From Azospirillum brasilense (lineage in GTDB: Bacteria > Pseudomonadota > Alphaproteobacteria > Azospirillales > Azospirillaceae), in NCBI RefSeq assembly GCF_007827795.1, contig NZ_VITI01000011.1, positions 111,526-175,525 on the forward strand: a stretch of DNA of 64,000 nucleotides, given 5' to 3'. Each line of letters starts with the position of its first letter. Position 1 is the first letter of the stretch. A program made the position numbers and the translations under genes. Below are positions 1 to 11,472 of this stretch, in pieces. A model generated the notes under the pieces. That model worked only from the letters and a program-made list of their open reading frames with translations, searched no databases and was not told the origin of the DNA.

Positions 1-473
1 CCCTGCTGCGCTGGCTGAGCGGTTCGACCAACGAGGCCGGTCCGGGCGACTCCTGGTTCTGCGCCGGTGTGGCGGCGCTTCTGCTGGCAACCCTGCCGCT
101 GACCGCCAAGTGGCTGGAGATCCTGCCGCTGGGGGACGTGACGGCGCGCTCCATCGGGTTGCCGGTGCGGCGCTGCCGCGTCCTGCTGGTGCTGCTGGCC
201 GGGCTGCTGACCGCGGCGGCGGCGCTGTTCGTCGGACCGCTGAGCTTCATCGGCCTGATCGCGCCGCATCTCGCCCGGCTGGCCGGGCTGGGCCGTCCGC
301 TTCAGCAGGGGATCGGGGCCGTCCTGATCGGTGGCGGGCTGATGGTGGTGTCGGACTGGCTGGCCCGCACCGTCGCCTTCCCCTATCAATTGCCGCTCGG
401 CCTGTTCGCCGCTCTGCTCGCCGGCCCCTATCTGATCTGGCTGCTCGGCCGCTCCGACGCCCGCAGCCATTGA
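1..473 (+). CDS. FecCD-family iron-siderophore ABC permease, C-terminal part
   Basis: The reading frame is open from the first complete codon (base 3) to the stop at 471-473, so the gene starts before the window. About 156 residues are visible. They form several hydrophobic helices and carry the family pattern FIGLIAPHLAR, followed by VSDWLARTVAFPYQLPLG and a final helix, which is typical of the last third of FhuB/FecD-type inner-membrane permeases. These permeases pair with a periplasmic binding protein and an ATPase to import ferric siderophores or haem. An ABC exporter follows 41 bases later on the same strand, so the two may share a transcript. The substrate cannot be read from this fragment. 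Confidence 0.85.
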   Translation, partial: LLRWLSGSTNEAGPGDSWFCAGVAALLLATLPLTAKWLEILPLGDVTARSIGLPVRRCRVLLVLLAGLLTAAAALFVGPLSFIGLIAPHLARLAGLGRPLQQGIGAVLIGGGLMVVSDWLARTVAFPYQLPLGLFAALLAGPYLIWLLGRSDARSH

Positions 474-514
474 CCACGCCTGACCCTTTCCGCCGTTCCG
501 CAATGAGAAGAGCC

Positions 515-2191
515 ATGCTTCGCCGCTTCCTCTCCTACTACCGTCCCTTCACCGGCCTGCTGGTCCTCGACATCGTCTGCGCCGTCCTGTCGGGGCTGCT
601 GGAACTGGGGTTCCCGATGGCCGTGCGCGCCTTCGTGGACCAGCTCCTGCCGACCCAGGACTGGCCGCTGATCGTCGCCGCCACCGTGGCGCTGCTGGCG
701 ATCTACATGGCGAACGGCGGTCTGATGGCCATCGTGACCTATTGGGGCCACATGCTTGGCGTGAACATCGAGACGGAGATGCGCCGCAAGAGCTTCGACC
801 ATCTGCAGAAGCTCTCCTTCAGCTTCTACGACAACAACAAGACGGGCCATCTCGTCGGGCGGGTCACCCGCGACCTGGACGAGATCGGCGAGGTGGCGCA
901 CCACGGTCCCGAGGACCTGCTGATCGCGGTGATGACCTTCGTCGGAGCCTTCATTCTGATGGCCGTGGTGCATCTGCCGTTGGCCCTCATCACTGCGGCC
1001 ATCGTTCCGGTGATCGCCTTCGTGACCAGCCGCTACGGCGGGCGGATGACGAAGAACTGGCAGACGCTCTATTCCCGCGTCGGCGACTTCAACGTCCGCA
1101 TCGAGGAGAATGTTGGCGGCATGCGGGTGGTCCAGGCATTCACCAACGAGGACCACGAGCGCAAGCTGTTCGCCGAGGACAACGCCCGCTACCGCAAGAC
1201 CAAGCTCGCCGCCTACAAGATCATGGCGGCCTCGACGACGCTCAGCTACATGAGCATGCGGCTGATCCTGATCGTCGTCATGCTGACCGGCGCCCATTTC
1301 GTGCTGGTGGGCGAGCTGACCCAGGGCGGCTTCTTCGCCTTCCTACTGCTGGTCAACACCTTCTTCCGCCCGATCGAGAAGATCAACGCAGTCATCGAGA
1401 CCTACCCCCGCGGCATCGCCGGCTTCCGCCGCTACACCCAACTGCTCGACACCCAGCCGGACATCGCCGATGCGCCCGACGCCGTCGCGGCCCCGGCGCT
1501 GAAGGGCGACATCCGCTACGAGGGCGTGTCCTTCGGCTACGACCCGGCGCGTCCGGTGCTGAAGGGCGTCGATCTGTCGATCAAGGCCGGCTCCACCGTC
1601 GCCTTCGTCGGGCCGTCGGGCGCCGGCAAGACGACGATCTGCTCGCTGTTGCCGCGCTTCTACGAGGTCATGGCGGGGCGCATCACCATCGACGGCCTGG
1701 ACATCCGCGCCATGACGCTGGCCTCGTTGCGCCGGCAGATCGGCATCGTCCAGCAGGATGTCTTCCTGTTCGGCGGCACGATCCGCGAGAACATCGCCTA
1801 CGGCCGTCTCGGCGCCGGCGACGCGGAGATCATGGAGGCGGCGCGCCGGGCGCATCTCGATGGGCTAATCGCCGCGCTGCCGGAGGGGCTCGACACCATC
1901 ATCGGGGAGCGCGGCGTGAAGCTGTCCGGCGGGCAGAAGCAGCGCCTGACCATCGCCCGCATGTTCCTGAAGAACCCGCCGATCCTGATCCTCGACGAGG
2001 CGACCTCCGCGCTCGACACCCAGACCGAGCGGGAAATCCAGAAGTCGCTGATGGAGCTGGCGGAGGGGCGGACCACCCTGGTCATCGCCCACCGTCTGGC
2101 GACCATCCGCAACGCCGACGAGGTCTATGTCGTCGGCACCGACGGCGGGCTTCAGCGCATCACGCATGAAGAGCTTGCGGCGCGCGGCTGA
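515..2191 (+). CDS. ABC transporter, fused permease and ATPase (exporter type)
   Basis: About 558 residues, the usual size of a half-transporter that works as a homodimer. The N-terminal ~320 residues contain six predicted membrane helices (ABC_membrane fold). The C-terminal nucleotide-binding domain has Walker A GPSGAGKTT near residue 366, the signature LSGGQKQR near 470, Walker B ILILDEATSALD, and the H-loop histidine in VIAHRLAT. I chose the ATG at 515 because GAGAAG lies four bases upstream; an in-frame ATG at 503 is possible. It follows an iron-siderophore permease, so siderophore export or siderophore-peptide transport is plausible, but the sequence does not give the substrate. Confidence 0.9.
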   Translation: MLRRFLSYYRPFTGLLVLDIVCAVLSGLLELGFPMAVRAFVDQLLPTQDWPLIVAATVALLAIYMANGGLMAIVTYWGHMLGVNIETEMRRKSFDHLQKLSFSFYDNNKTGHLVGRVTRDLDEIGEVAHHGPEDLLIAVMTFVGAFILMAVVHLPLALITAAIVPVIAFVTSRYGGRMTKNWQTLYSRVGDFNVRIEENVGGMRVVQAFTNEDHERKLFAEDNARYRKTKLAAYKIMAASTTLSYMSMRLILIVVMLTGAHFVLVGELTQGGFFAFLLLVNTFFRPIEKINAVIETYPRGIAGFRRYTQLLDTQPDIADAPDAVAAPALKGDIRYEGVSFGYDPARPVLKGVDLSIKAGSTVAFVGPSGAGKTTICSLLPRFYEVMAGRITIDGLDIRAMTLASLRRQIGIVQQDVFLFGGTIRENIAYGRLGAGDAEIMEAARRAHLDGLIAALPEGLDTIIGERGVKLSGGQKQRLTIARMFLKNPPILILDEATSALDTQTEREIQKSLMELAEGRTTLVIAHRLATIRNADEVYVVGTDGGLQRITHEELAARG

Positions 2192-2286
2192 TCGCGCCGC
2201 GCCTCGGGGGGCAGAAACGCTCCTCGGCGCGGCACCATCGCTCTGTCGGCCTGTTTGTGGACGTGAGTCACAGGCAGGAGGGCGAC

Positions 2287-2787
2287 ATGGCATCGCGCGC
2301 CGAGCGCACCGACCCCCGTTTGTGGGAGACGGTGAAGGCAAGCATCTTGAAAGGCGGCAAGGGCGGCGAGCCCGGCCAGTGGTCCGCCCGCAAGGCTCAG
2401 ATGGCCGTTCAGGAATACAAGCGGTGCGGCGGCTACGCGGGGCCAAAAAGTGCGGACAACAGCCTGAGCCAGTGGACCGACGAGGAATGGGGCACGCGCT
2501 CCGGCAAGCCGAGCGGGGAAACGGGGGAACGTTACCTCCCCCGGCAGGCCCGCGAGCACCTGTCCAAAGCGGACTACCGGCGCACCAGCGACAAGAAGCG
2601 CGCCGACTCGGAGAAGGGCAGGCAATTCTCCAAGCAGCCGGACGACGTTGCCCGGAAGACGGCGCCGTTCCGGCACCATGCCGACGAGAACGCGACCCGC
2701 GCGGCCCTCTACGAGAAGGCAAAGCAGCGGAACCTGTCCGGCCGGTCCCACATGAGCAAGGAGGAGCTGCAAAATGCGCTCTCCTGA
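2287..2787 (+). CDS. DUF5872-like small basic protein
   Basis: A 166-residue, strongly charged protein with no signal peptide or membrane helix. The block ILKGGKGGEPGQWSARKAQ followed by QWTDEEWGTRSGKPS and a Lys/Arg-rich segment resembles the DUF5872 family, found in bacteria and in large DNA viruses. The C-terminus (NLSGRSHMSKEELQNAL) resembles the short helical Rho-N/SAP-type tail that often binds nucleic acid. The start at 2287 is set by an AGGAGG sequence seven bases or so upstream. It lies alone between the ABC exporter and a convergent DUF1127 gene. The function is unknown; nucleic-acid binding is only suggested by the charge and the tail. Confidence 0.75.
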   Translation: MASRAERTDPRLWETVKASILKGGKGGEPGQWSARKAQMAVQEYKRCGGYAGPKSADNSLSQWTDEEWGTRSGKPSGETGERYLPRQAREHLSKADYRRTSDKKRADSEKGRQFSKQPDDVARKTAPFRHHADENATRAALYEKAKQRNLSGRSHMSKEELQNALS

Positions 2788-2836
2788 CCCGTCACGAGAT
2801 CGGCGCTCTCCCGGCTTGGAGAGGACCGTGCACAGG

Positions 2837-3058
2837 TTACTTGCGCATCAGCGTCGGCAGGTCCATGGCGACGCGGCCGATGTCCTCGCGGCGCAGGTCA
2901 CGCGCGGCCAGCTCCGCCCTGCTCAAGGCCGACAGCTCACAATAGACGGTATAGGCGGCGGATGCCTCGAACCAAGCGCTCACGAACTCGCGAACGCCCC
3001 TCGCGATACCCGACAGAAGACCGTCATGATCGGTGTGCGAAGCGGTGGTGTAAGCCAT
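2837..3058 (-). CDS. DUF1127 mini-protein
   Basis: 73 residues. The C-terminal half (ELSALSRAELAARDLRREDIG) matches the DUF1127/YjiS-type motif of small alphaproteobacterial proteins. The N-terminal half is amphipathic with VREFVSAWFEASAAYTVY. A similar N-terminal pattern occurs in the 45-residue protein at 28967-29104. In Brucella the LysR-type regulator VtlR controls several small DUF1127 genes, and family members are linked to RNA turnover and stress; whether that holds here is unknown. GAGG-type Shine-Dalgarno bases precede the start. A motif shared with the other small gene lies 37 bases upstream. Confidence 0.8.
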   Translation of the reverse strand: MAYTTASHTDHDGLLSGIARGVREFVSAWFEASAAYTVYCELSALSRAELAARDLRREDIGRVAMDLPTLMRK

Positions 3059-3094
3059 GGTGCATCTCCCTCATGTCTGATGAGGATGACTGTA

Positions 3095-3114
3095 CACTGG
3101 CATACCAAATACCA
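3095..3114 (-). promoter_or_regulatory. shared upstream motif of small DUF1127-type gene (copy 1)
   Basis: Read on the minus strand this is TGGTATTTGGTATGCCAGTG, 37 bases before the ATG of the DUF1127 gene. A very similar 20-mer occurs at 28889-28908, in the same orientation relative to the other small gene. The shared core is TGGTAT-N2-GGTAT-N-CCAG. It could be a promoter element or a regulator site; the role is inference. Confidence 0.4.
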
Positions 3115-3274
3115 GATGCGCTGAGTGCGCAACGCAGCGAGGCAAGAAAATTACAGCTATGTCAAGCGTTTTGTAGGTGAATTGTCAAAGATGCCAATAG
3201 TTCGGATATCCTCATAAATGCCTGATGTATGGGCATGACAAGTACCGATACGCCCGGCTTGCCGGACGCCGTTG

Positions 3275-3787
3275 TCAGAAGGTCTTCCTCATGGCGCAAC
3301 GCTGTGCGGTCGGGAGCCCAGATTGTTCCTCAGCGTCCAAAACAGCGCTCAGCCGGGGGCCTAGGTTTTCACCATCCAGCGTGATGAACCCAAGTCTTCG
3401 ATAATAAGGTTCGTTCCACGGCACGTCCCTGAAGGTGGTCAAGGTCAGAGAATGGACGCCGTGATCGGCGGCATGGTGCTGAGCCGCTTCCATCAGCATC
3501 CGCCTGATGCCGCGCCGGTGCTGATCCCGATGGACGGCCACTTGCCAAATGTGAAGGGCGTCGGGCGTTGCCTCCCCATTCAGGAACGCGGCAATTCCAC
3601 ACCCTTCCAGGTCGGCGACAAGCGCAATGCCATGGGCGATCAGAGCGCGATGCCGTTCCTCCGATTGGACATCGTCGTCAGCGATCCACTCCAGCCCCGT
3701 CCATTGCCGAAAGGCCTCGCCGGCACTGCGCTCGATCTCTGGCAGAAGGGGGGCGTCGCAAGCGCGCGCAGGTCTTATCCGTATCAT
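3275..3787 (-). CDS. GNAT-family N-acetyltransferase
   Basis: 170 residues from the ATG at 3787. It begins MIRIRPARACDAPLLPEIERS, a typical first beta strand and helix of the GNAT fold. The acetyl-CoA binding motif A is visible as VHRDQHRRGIRRML (Q/RxxGxG/A type), followed by a late WNEPYYRRLGF segment typical of motif B. It probably transfers an acetyl group from acetyl-CoA to an amine of a small molecule or protein; the substrate is unknown. The frame stays open upstream to 3871, but homology to the family starts at 3787. It is not in an obvious operon and lies convergent-free downstream of gyrB. Confidence 0.8.
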   Translation of the reverse strand: MIRIRPARACDAPLLPEIERSAGEAFRQWTGLEWIADDDVQSEERHRALIAHGIALVADLEGCGIAAFLNGEATPDALHIWQVAVHRDQHRRGIRRMLMEAAQHHAADHGVHSLTLTTFRDVPWNEPYYRRLGFITLDGENLGPRLSAVLDAEEQSGLPTAQRCAMRKTF

Positions 3788-3954
3788 TTGCGCGGTCGAC
3801 GGCCTGTCGGTCCATAAGCTGATCTCGGGCTCGTCATAAGGCCCCACTCTCGAGAAATGGGGGCCGCACATGAAGTAGGCGGAGCCTTGCAGCCCCGCCC
3901 AGCCTCACGTCAAGCGCCGATATGCTCAGGTTATGCGCAAACCTGCACGGCTTC

Positions 3955-7694
<3,740 letters not shown>

Positions 7695-7834
7695 CACGGG
7701 GACGGGATAGGGCGAAGTCTGTCTGGCGTCGAGCAAAGTGTCCGATCCGGGATGCGGGGACCGGGCCGCCGCACCCCGTCAAACACGGGGTCCGGAGCGC
7801 ACCGGCCCGAAAAGCGCCGATCCGTCCGGACCGG

Positions 7835-8965
7835 TCACACACGCATCGGCATCAACACGTAAAGGGCCGTGGGGTCGGCGACGTCGCGCACGATGGTCGG
7901 CGAGGCGGCGTCGGCCAGCGAGAAGCGCGCGCCCTCGCCCTCGATCTGCTGCGTGATATCAAGCAGATAGCGAGAGTTGAAGCCGATTTCCAGGGGGCCT
8001 TCCTGGTAATTGACCTCCAGCTCCTCGGTGGCGCTGCCGGCTTCGGGGCTGGTGGCGGAGAGGGTCAGCGTGCCGCGGGTCAGCGACAGCTTCACCGCCC
8101 GGCTCTTCTCGGTGGAGATGGTGGCGACGCGGTCCACGGCGGCGGCGAACAGCTTGGCGTCCACCTCCATCGTCTTGTCGTTGCCGACCGGGATCACCCG
8201 CTCGTAGTCCGGGAAGGTGCCGTCGATCAGCTTGGAGGTGACGACCACCGAATCGAAGGCGAAGCGGATTTTGTTGTCCGACAGCGACAGCTCGATGCGG
8301 TCGGCGGCCTCGTCGATCAGCTTGCGGATCTCGTTCACGGTCTTGCGCGGAACGATGACGCCGGGGATGCCGGCGGCCCCCTCCGGCAGCGGCATCTCGA
8401 CCCGCGCCAGACGGTGGCCGTCGGTCGCCACGGCGCGCAGCACCGGCAGCTCGGACCCGCCGGCCTTGGCCTTGGCGGCGTGCAGATAGATGCCGTTGAG
8501 GTAGTAGCGCGTCTCTTCGGTCGAGATGGCGAAGCGGGTGCGGTCGACCAGCGCCCGCAGATCGCCCGCCGTCAGGTCGAAGCGGTGCGGCAGGTCGCCG
8601 CCGGACAGCTGCGGGAAATCGTCGATCGGCAGGCAGGACAGCTTGAACTGCGACCGGCCCGCGCGCAGCGTCAGGATCGTGCCGTCGCCGCCGATGTCCA
8701 GCTCCACCTGGCTGCCGTCGGGCAGCTTTCGCACGATGTCGTACAGCGTGTGGGCCGGGGCGGTGGTGCCGCCCGCGCGGGTCACCGTGGCCGGGACCGT
8801 TTCGACGATCTCCAGATCCATGTCGGTGGCGGCCAGCGACAGCTCGCCGTCGCTCGCCCGCAGCAGCACGTTGGACAGAATGGGGATGGTGTTCCTGCGC
8901 TCAACCACGCTCTGCACATGACCAAGGGACCGGAGAAGGGCGGCGCGTTCGATGATGATGTTCAT
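7835..8965 (-). CDS. dnaN: DNA polymerase III beta sliding clamp
   Basis: 376 residues, close to the usual length of about 370. The protein dimerises into the ring that tethers DNA polymerase III to DNA. It starts MNIIIERAALLRSLGHVQSVVERRNTIPILSNVLL, the highly conserved N-terminus, and ends ALYVLMPMRV, the conserved C-terminal clamp tail. Three repeated clamp folds can be followed through the sequence. The ATG at 8965 is chosen because the conserved region begins there although the frame is open to 9070. It is first in a dnaN-recF-gyrB block; dnaA is not adjacent. Confidence 0.98.
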   Translation of the reverse strand: MNIIIERAALLRSLGHVQSVVERRNTIPILSNVLLRASDGELSLAATDMDLEIVETVPATVTRAGGTTAPAHTLYDIVRKLPDGSQVELDIGGDGTILTLRAGRSQFKLSCLPIDDFPQLSGGDLPHRFDLTAGDLRALVDRTRFAISTEETRYYLNGIYLHAAKAKAGGSELPVLRAVATDGHRLARVEMPLPEGAAGIPGVIVPRKTVNEIRKLIDEAADRIELSLSDNKIRFAFDSVVVTSKLIDGTFPDYERVIPVGNDKTMEVDAKLFAAAVDRVATISTEKSRAVKLSLTRGTLTLSATSPEAGSATEELEVNYQEGPLEIGFNSRYLLDITQQIEGEGARFSLADAASPTIVRDVADPTALYVLMPMRV

Positions 8966-9229
8966 GCTGGTCGTCGTCTCGGCAGGTCGTGTTTTTTGCG
9001 ATTCGCAGGTGTACCTATGCCGGTCCGGCCACAGTCCAGCGGGCCGGAACGGGGGCGCATGATACCACAACGTCGGTTTTGCCGAACCAAATTCGTTCGG
9101 CGCGGTCGGGCGGTCGCCGGAAACGCTGATTCCAGCCCATCCGGAGGCCCGTGACGCCCCCGCGGGGTGCCGCCGTAGGGGGGGAATGCGGCCGGGGCGG
9201 GAGGGCGCGCGATTCGCGCCGGCGCGACT

Positions 9230-10111
9230 CTAGCGCCCGCCTTCCGCCGCGAATTGCGCGTCCAGCCCGGCGCGGTAATCCGGGTAGGTCAGCTCCACGC
9301 CGAGCTGGCGCTTGATGCGGTCGTTCTTCACACGCCGGCAGTCGGCGTAGAAGCTGGCGGCCATCGGCGACAGCCCGGCCTCCGCGAAGGGAACCAGCGG
9401 CGGTGGCTCCACCCCCAACAGGCCGCAGGCGTAGCTCACCACCTCGTGGGAGGGGGAGGGCAGGTCGTCGGCGACGTTGTAGACCGCGCCCAGCGTCGGC
9501 TTGTCCATCGAGGCGCGGAGCGTCGCCGCGATGTCCTCGACATGGATGCGGCTGAACACCTGTCCGGGCTTGTCCACCCGCCGGGCGGTGCCGTCGCGCA
9601 CGTTGTCCAGCGCGCTGCGCCCCGGCCCGTAGATGCCGGCCAGCCGGAAGAGATGCAGCGGCACGCCGTACTGCCGGTACAGGTTCAGCCAGCCGCGCTC
9701 CGCCTCGACGCGGCGCTTCTGCCGCTCGCCGGTCGGGCGCAGCCACGCCGCCTCGCCCACCCAGTCGCCCTTGGTGTCGCCGTAGACTCCGGTGGTGGAG
9801 AGGTAGCCGGCCCAGTCGAGCGTCCGCAGGTCCGCCAGATCCATGGCGTGCTGGTCGAGCACCGGGTCGCCCCGCTCGTCGGGCGGCACGCTGACCAGCA
9901 GATGGGTGGTGCCGGCGAGTGCGGCGCGGGCGTCCTCCAGCGGGCGTCCCCGGTCGAACAGGAACGCCTCGATGCCCTGCGCCTCCAGGGCGGCGCGCTT
10001 GTCCTCGCCGCGGCAGGTGGCGGCGATCCGCCAGCCTTCGGCCTTCAGCCGGTCGGCGAACACGCGGGCGGTGAAGCCCAGGCCGAAGACGAACAGACGG
10101 GGTGAAGCCAT
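9230..10111 (-). CDS. SDR-fold NAD(P)-binding epimerase-like protein
   Basis: 293 residues. The N-terminal strand and glycine loop LFVFGLGFTARVFADRL is a Rossmann signature; STTGVYGDTKGDW contains a YxxxK pair as in extended short-chain dehydrogenases. The middle LAGIYGPGRSALDNVRDG is typical of the YeeZ-like/NAD-dependent epimerase group. It is probably a cytosolic NAD(P)H-dependent enzyme acting on a nucleotide sugar or related compound; the substrate is unknown. It is divergently arranged from the TPR protein at 10164, with only 52 bases between starts, so both probably use one shared promoter region. Confidence 0.8.
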   Translation of the reverse strand: MASPRLFVFGLGFTARVFADRLKAEGWRIAATCRGEDKRAALEAQGIEAFLFDRGRPLEDARAALAGTTHLLVSVPPDERGDPVLDQHAMDLADLRTLDWAGYLSTTGVYGDTKGDWVGEAAWLRPTGERQKRRVEAERGWLNLYRQYGVPLHLFRLAGIYGPGRSALDNVRDGTARRVDKPGQVFSRIHVEDIAATLRASMDKPTLGAVYNVADDLPSPSHEVVSYACGLLGVEPPPLVPFAEAGLSPMAASFYADCRRVKNDRIKRQLGVELTYPDYRAGLDAQFAAEGGR

Positions 10112-10163
10112 GTCTTGCGGGGTCCTTGCGTCGGAAGCGGCAATGGCGGAGTGTAAGGCCGCC

Positions 10164-10973
10164 ATGAACCGACGCAACGCTTACCTCATCACGGCCGCGC
10201 TGGCGCTCTTCTCCGTCAGCCCCGCCTTGGCCGCTCCCGCCGTCGATCACAACCGGGAGTTCCAGGCCTGCCTGACGCTCGCCGAAAAGCGCCCGGCCGA
10301 AGCGCTGGAGAGCGCGCAGACCTGGCTGAACCGCGGCGGCGGCGACCATGCCCGGCTGTGCCAGGCGCTGGCGCTGTTCCACAAGGGTGACTTCACCACC
10401 GCCGGGGCGCGGCTGGAGGAGCTGGCCCCCGTGCTGGGCAAGGACGATCCGAAGGCCGGGGCCTCGATCCTCGGGCGGGCCGGCTGGGCGTGGCTGCGCG
10501 CCGGTGACAATGTGCGGGCGGAGCGGGCCTACAGCCGCGCCCTGGCGCTCCAGCCGGACGACGTGGACCTGCTGATCGACCGGGCCATCGCGCGGGCCGA
10601 GACGGAGCGCTTCTGGGACGCCGTGGCCGACCTGGACGCGGCGCTGGCCAAGGACCCGCGGCGGCCCGAGGCCTATCTCTACCGCGCCGCCGCCCACAAG
10701 GCGCTGGCCAACGACCGGCAGGCCATGGCCGATATCGACCGCGCGCTGGAACTGCGCCCCGGCGACCCCGACGCCCTGTTGCTGCGCGCCAACATCAAGG
10801 CGCAGGCCGGCAATCTGCCGGGTGCGCGGGAGGATTGGAGCCAGATCGTCCGCAACACGCCGAACAGCGCGGCGGCGAAAACGGCGCAGGCCAACCTCGA
10901 CCGTTCCGCCAAGGCGCCGGCTCCCGCCGCCAAAGGCGACGCGAAGGGCGCGGCGGCCCCCGCAAAGCCCTAA
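10164..10973 (+). CDS. periplasmic tetratricopeptide-repeat protein
   Basis: 269 residues. The start MNRRNAYLITAALALFSVSPALAAP is a clean Sec signal peptide with an ALA-A cleavage site near residue 23. The rest is TPR helices, for example AGDNVRAERAYSRALALQPDDVD and NDRQAMADIDRALELRPGDPD. The C-terminal ~30 residues are Ala/Pro/Lys-rich and low complexity. Such proteins act as periplasmic scaffolds; no partner is evident. The in-frame ATG at 10143 would give an extra seven residues and a poorer signal peptide. Confidence 0.8.
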   Translation: MNRRNAYLITAALALFSVSPALAAPAVDHNREFQACLTLAEKRPAEALESAQTWLNRGGGDHARLCQALALFHKGDFTTAGARLEELAPVLGKDDPKAGASILGRAGWAWLRAGDNVRAERAYSRALALQPDDVDLLIDRAIARAETERFWDAVADLDAALAKDPRRPEAYLYRAAAHKALANDRQAMADIDRALELRPGDPDALLLRANIKAQAGNLPGAREDWSQIVRNTPNSAAAKTAQANLDRSAKAPAPAAKGDAKGAAAPAKP

Positions 10974-11119
10974 TCGCGGTAGGGTCGCTACGCTCATTTT
11001 ACAAGGCTCCTGCGACATTTAGCCGGCTGGACGGATGCGAACGCTTCGCAGGATCATCCGCGGCGAAGAGGGGCGGACACGGACGCGCCCCCCACCTCCC
11101 GGTGCGATCAGGTGCAGCC

Positions 11120-11419
11120 ATGAACGGTCATCCCACCCCCGAAACGGGCCAGTCGCCCGGCGGACGGCATTTGGGCGAGTTGAAGAAGGGCGAGCGCGCC
11201 CGCGTGACCGGCGTCGATGAGCGGGGGGTCGTCACCACCCTTCCCGAAGGGGAGCTGGAGCGGCGCATGATCGAGATGGGGCTGGTCGAGGGCTCCCACG
11301 TCGAGGTCCTGCACGAAGCCTTTCCGGGCCGCGACCCCATCGCCATCCGCGTGAACGAGCACACGCTGGCGCTCCGCCGCGCCGAGGCGCGCGCCGTGCT
11401 GGTGGCGCCCGCCGCCTGA
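11120..11419 (+). CDS. feoA: ferrous iron transport protein A
   Basis: 99 residues with the FeoA SH3-like beta barrel: LGELKKGERARVTGV, then MIEMGLVEGSHVEVLHEAFPGRDPIAIRVNEHTLALRRAEA. FeoA is a small cytosolic partner needed for activity of the FeoB channel. It is followed 53 bases later by feoB, forming the usual operon. About 35 residues precede the conserved domain, slightly longer than in E. coli FeoA. I do not see a convincing Fur box in the 146 bases upstream. Confidence 0.93.
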   Translation: MNGHPTPETGQSPGGRHLGELKKGERARVTGVDERGVVTTLPEGELERRMIEMGLVEGSHVEVLHEAFPGRDPIAIRVNEHTLALRRAEARAVLVAPAA

Positions 11420-11472
11420 CGCGCGGCGCCGCTACTCCTTTTCAAAGCGACCTCCTGCAAGGACATCCGGCC

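Noticed and set aside
3841..3865. Short GC hairpin after gyrB as terminator
   Set aside because: The stem is only about six pairs with a bulge and no T-run, so a terminator is not supported.
8966..9229. Replication origin next to dnaN
   Set aside because: No DnaA-box cluster or AT-rich unwinding region could be recognised; the gap is ordinary promoter-sized.
10974..11119. Fur or Irr box upstream of feoA
   Set aside because: I looked for a Fur-type 19-base palindrome and saw none convincing, so regulation by iron is not claimed from sequence.
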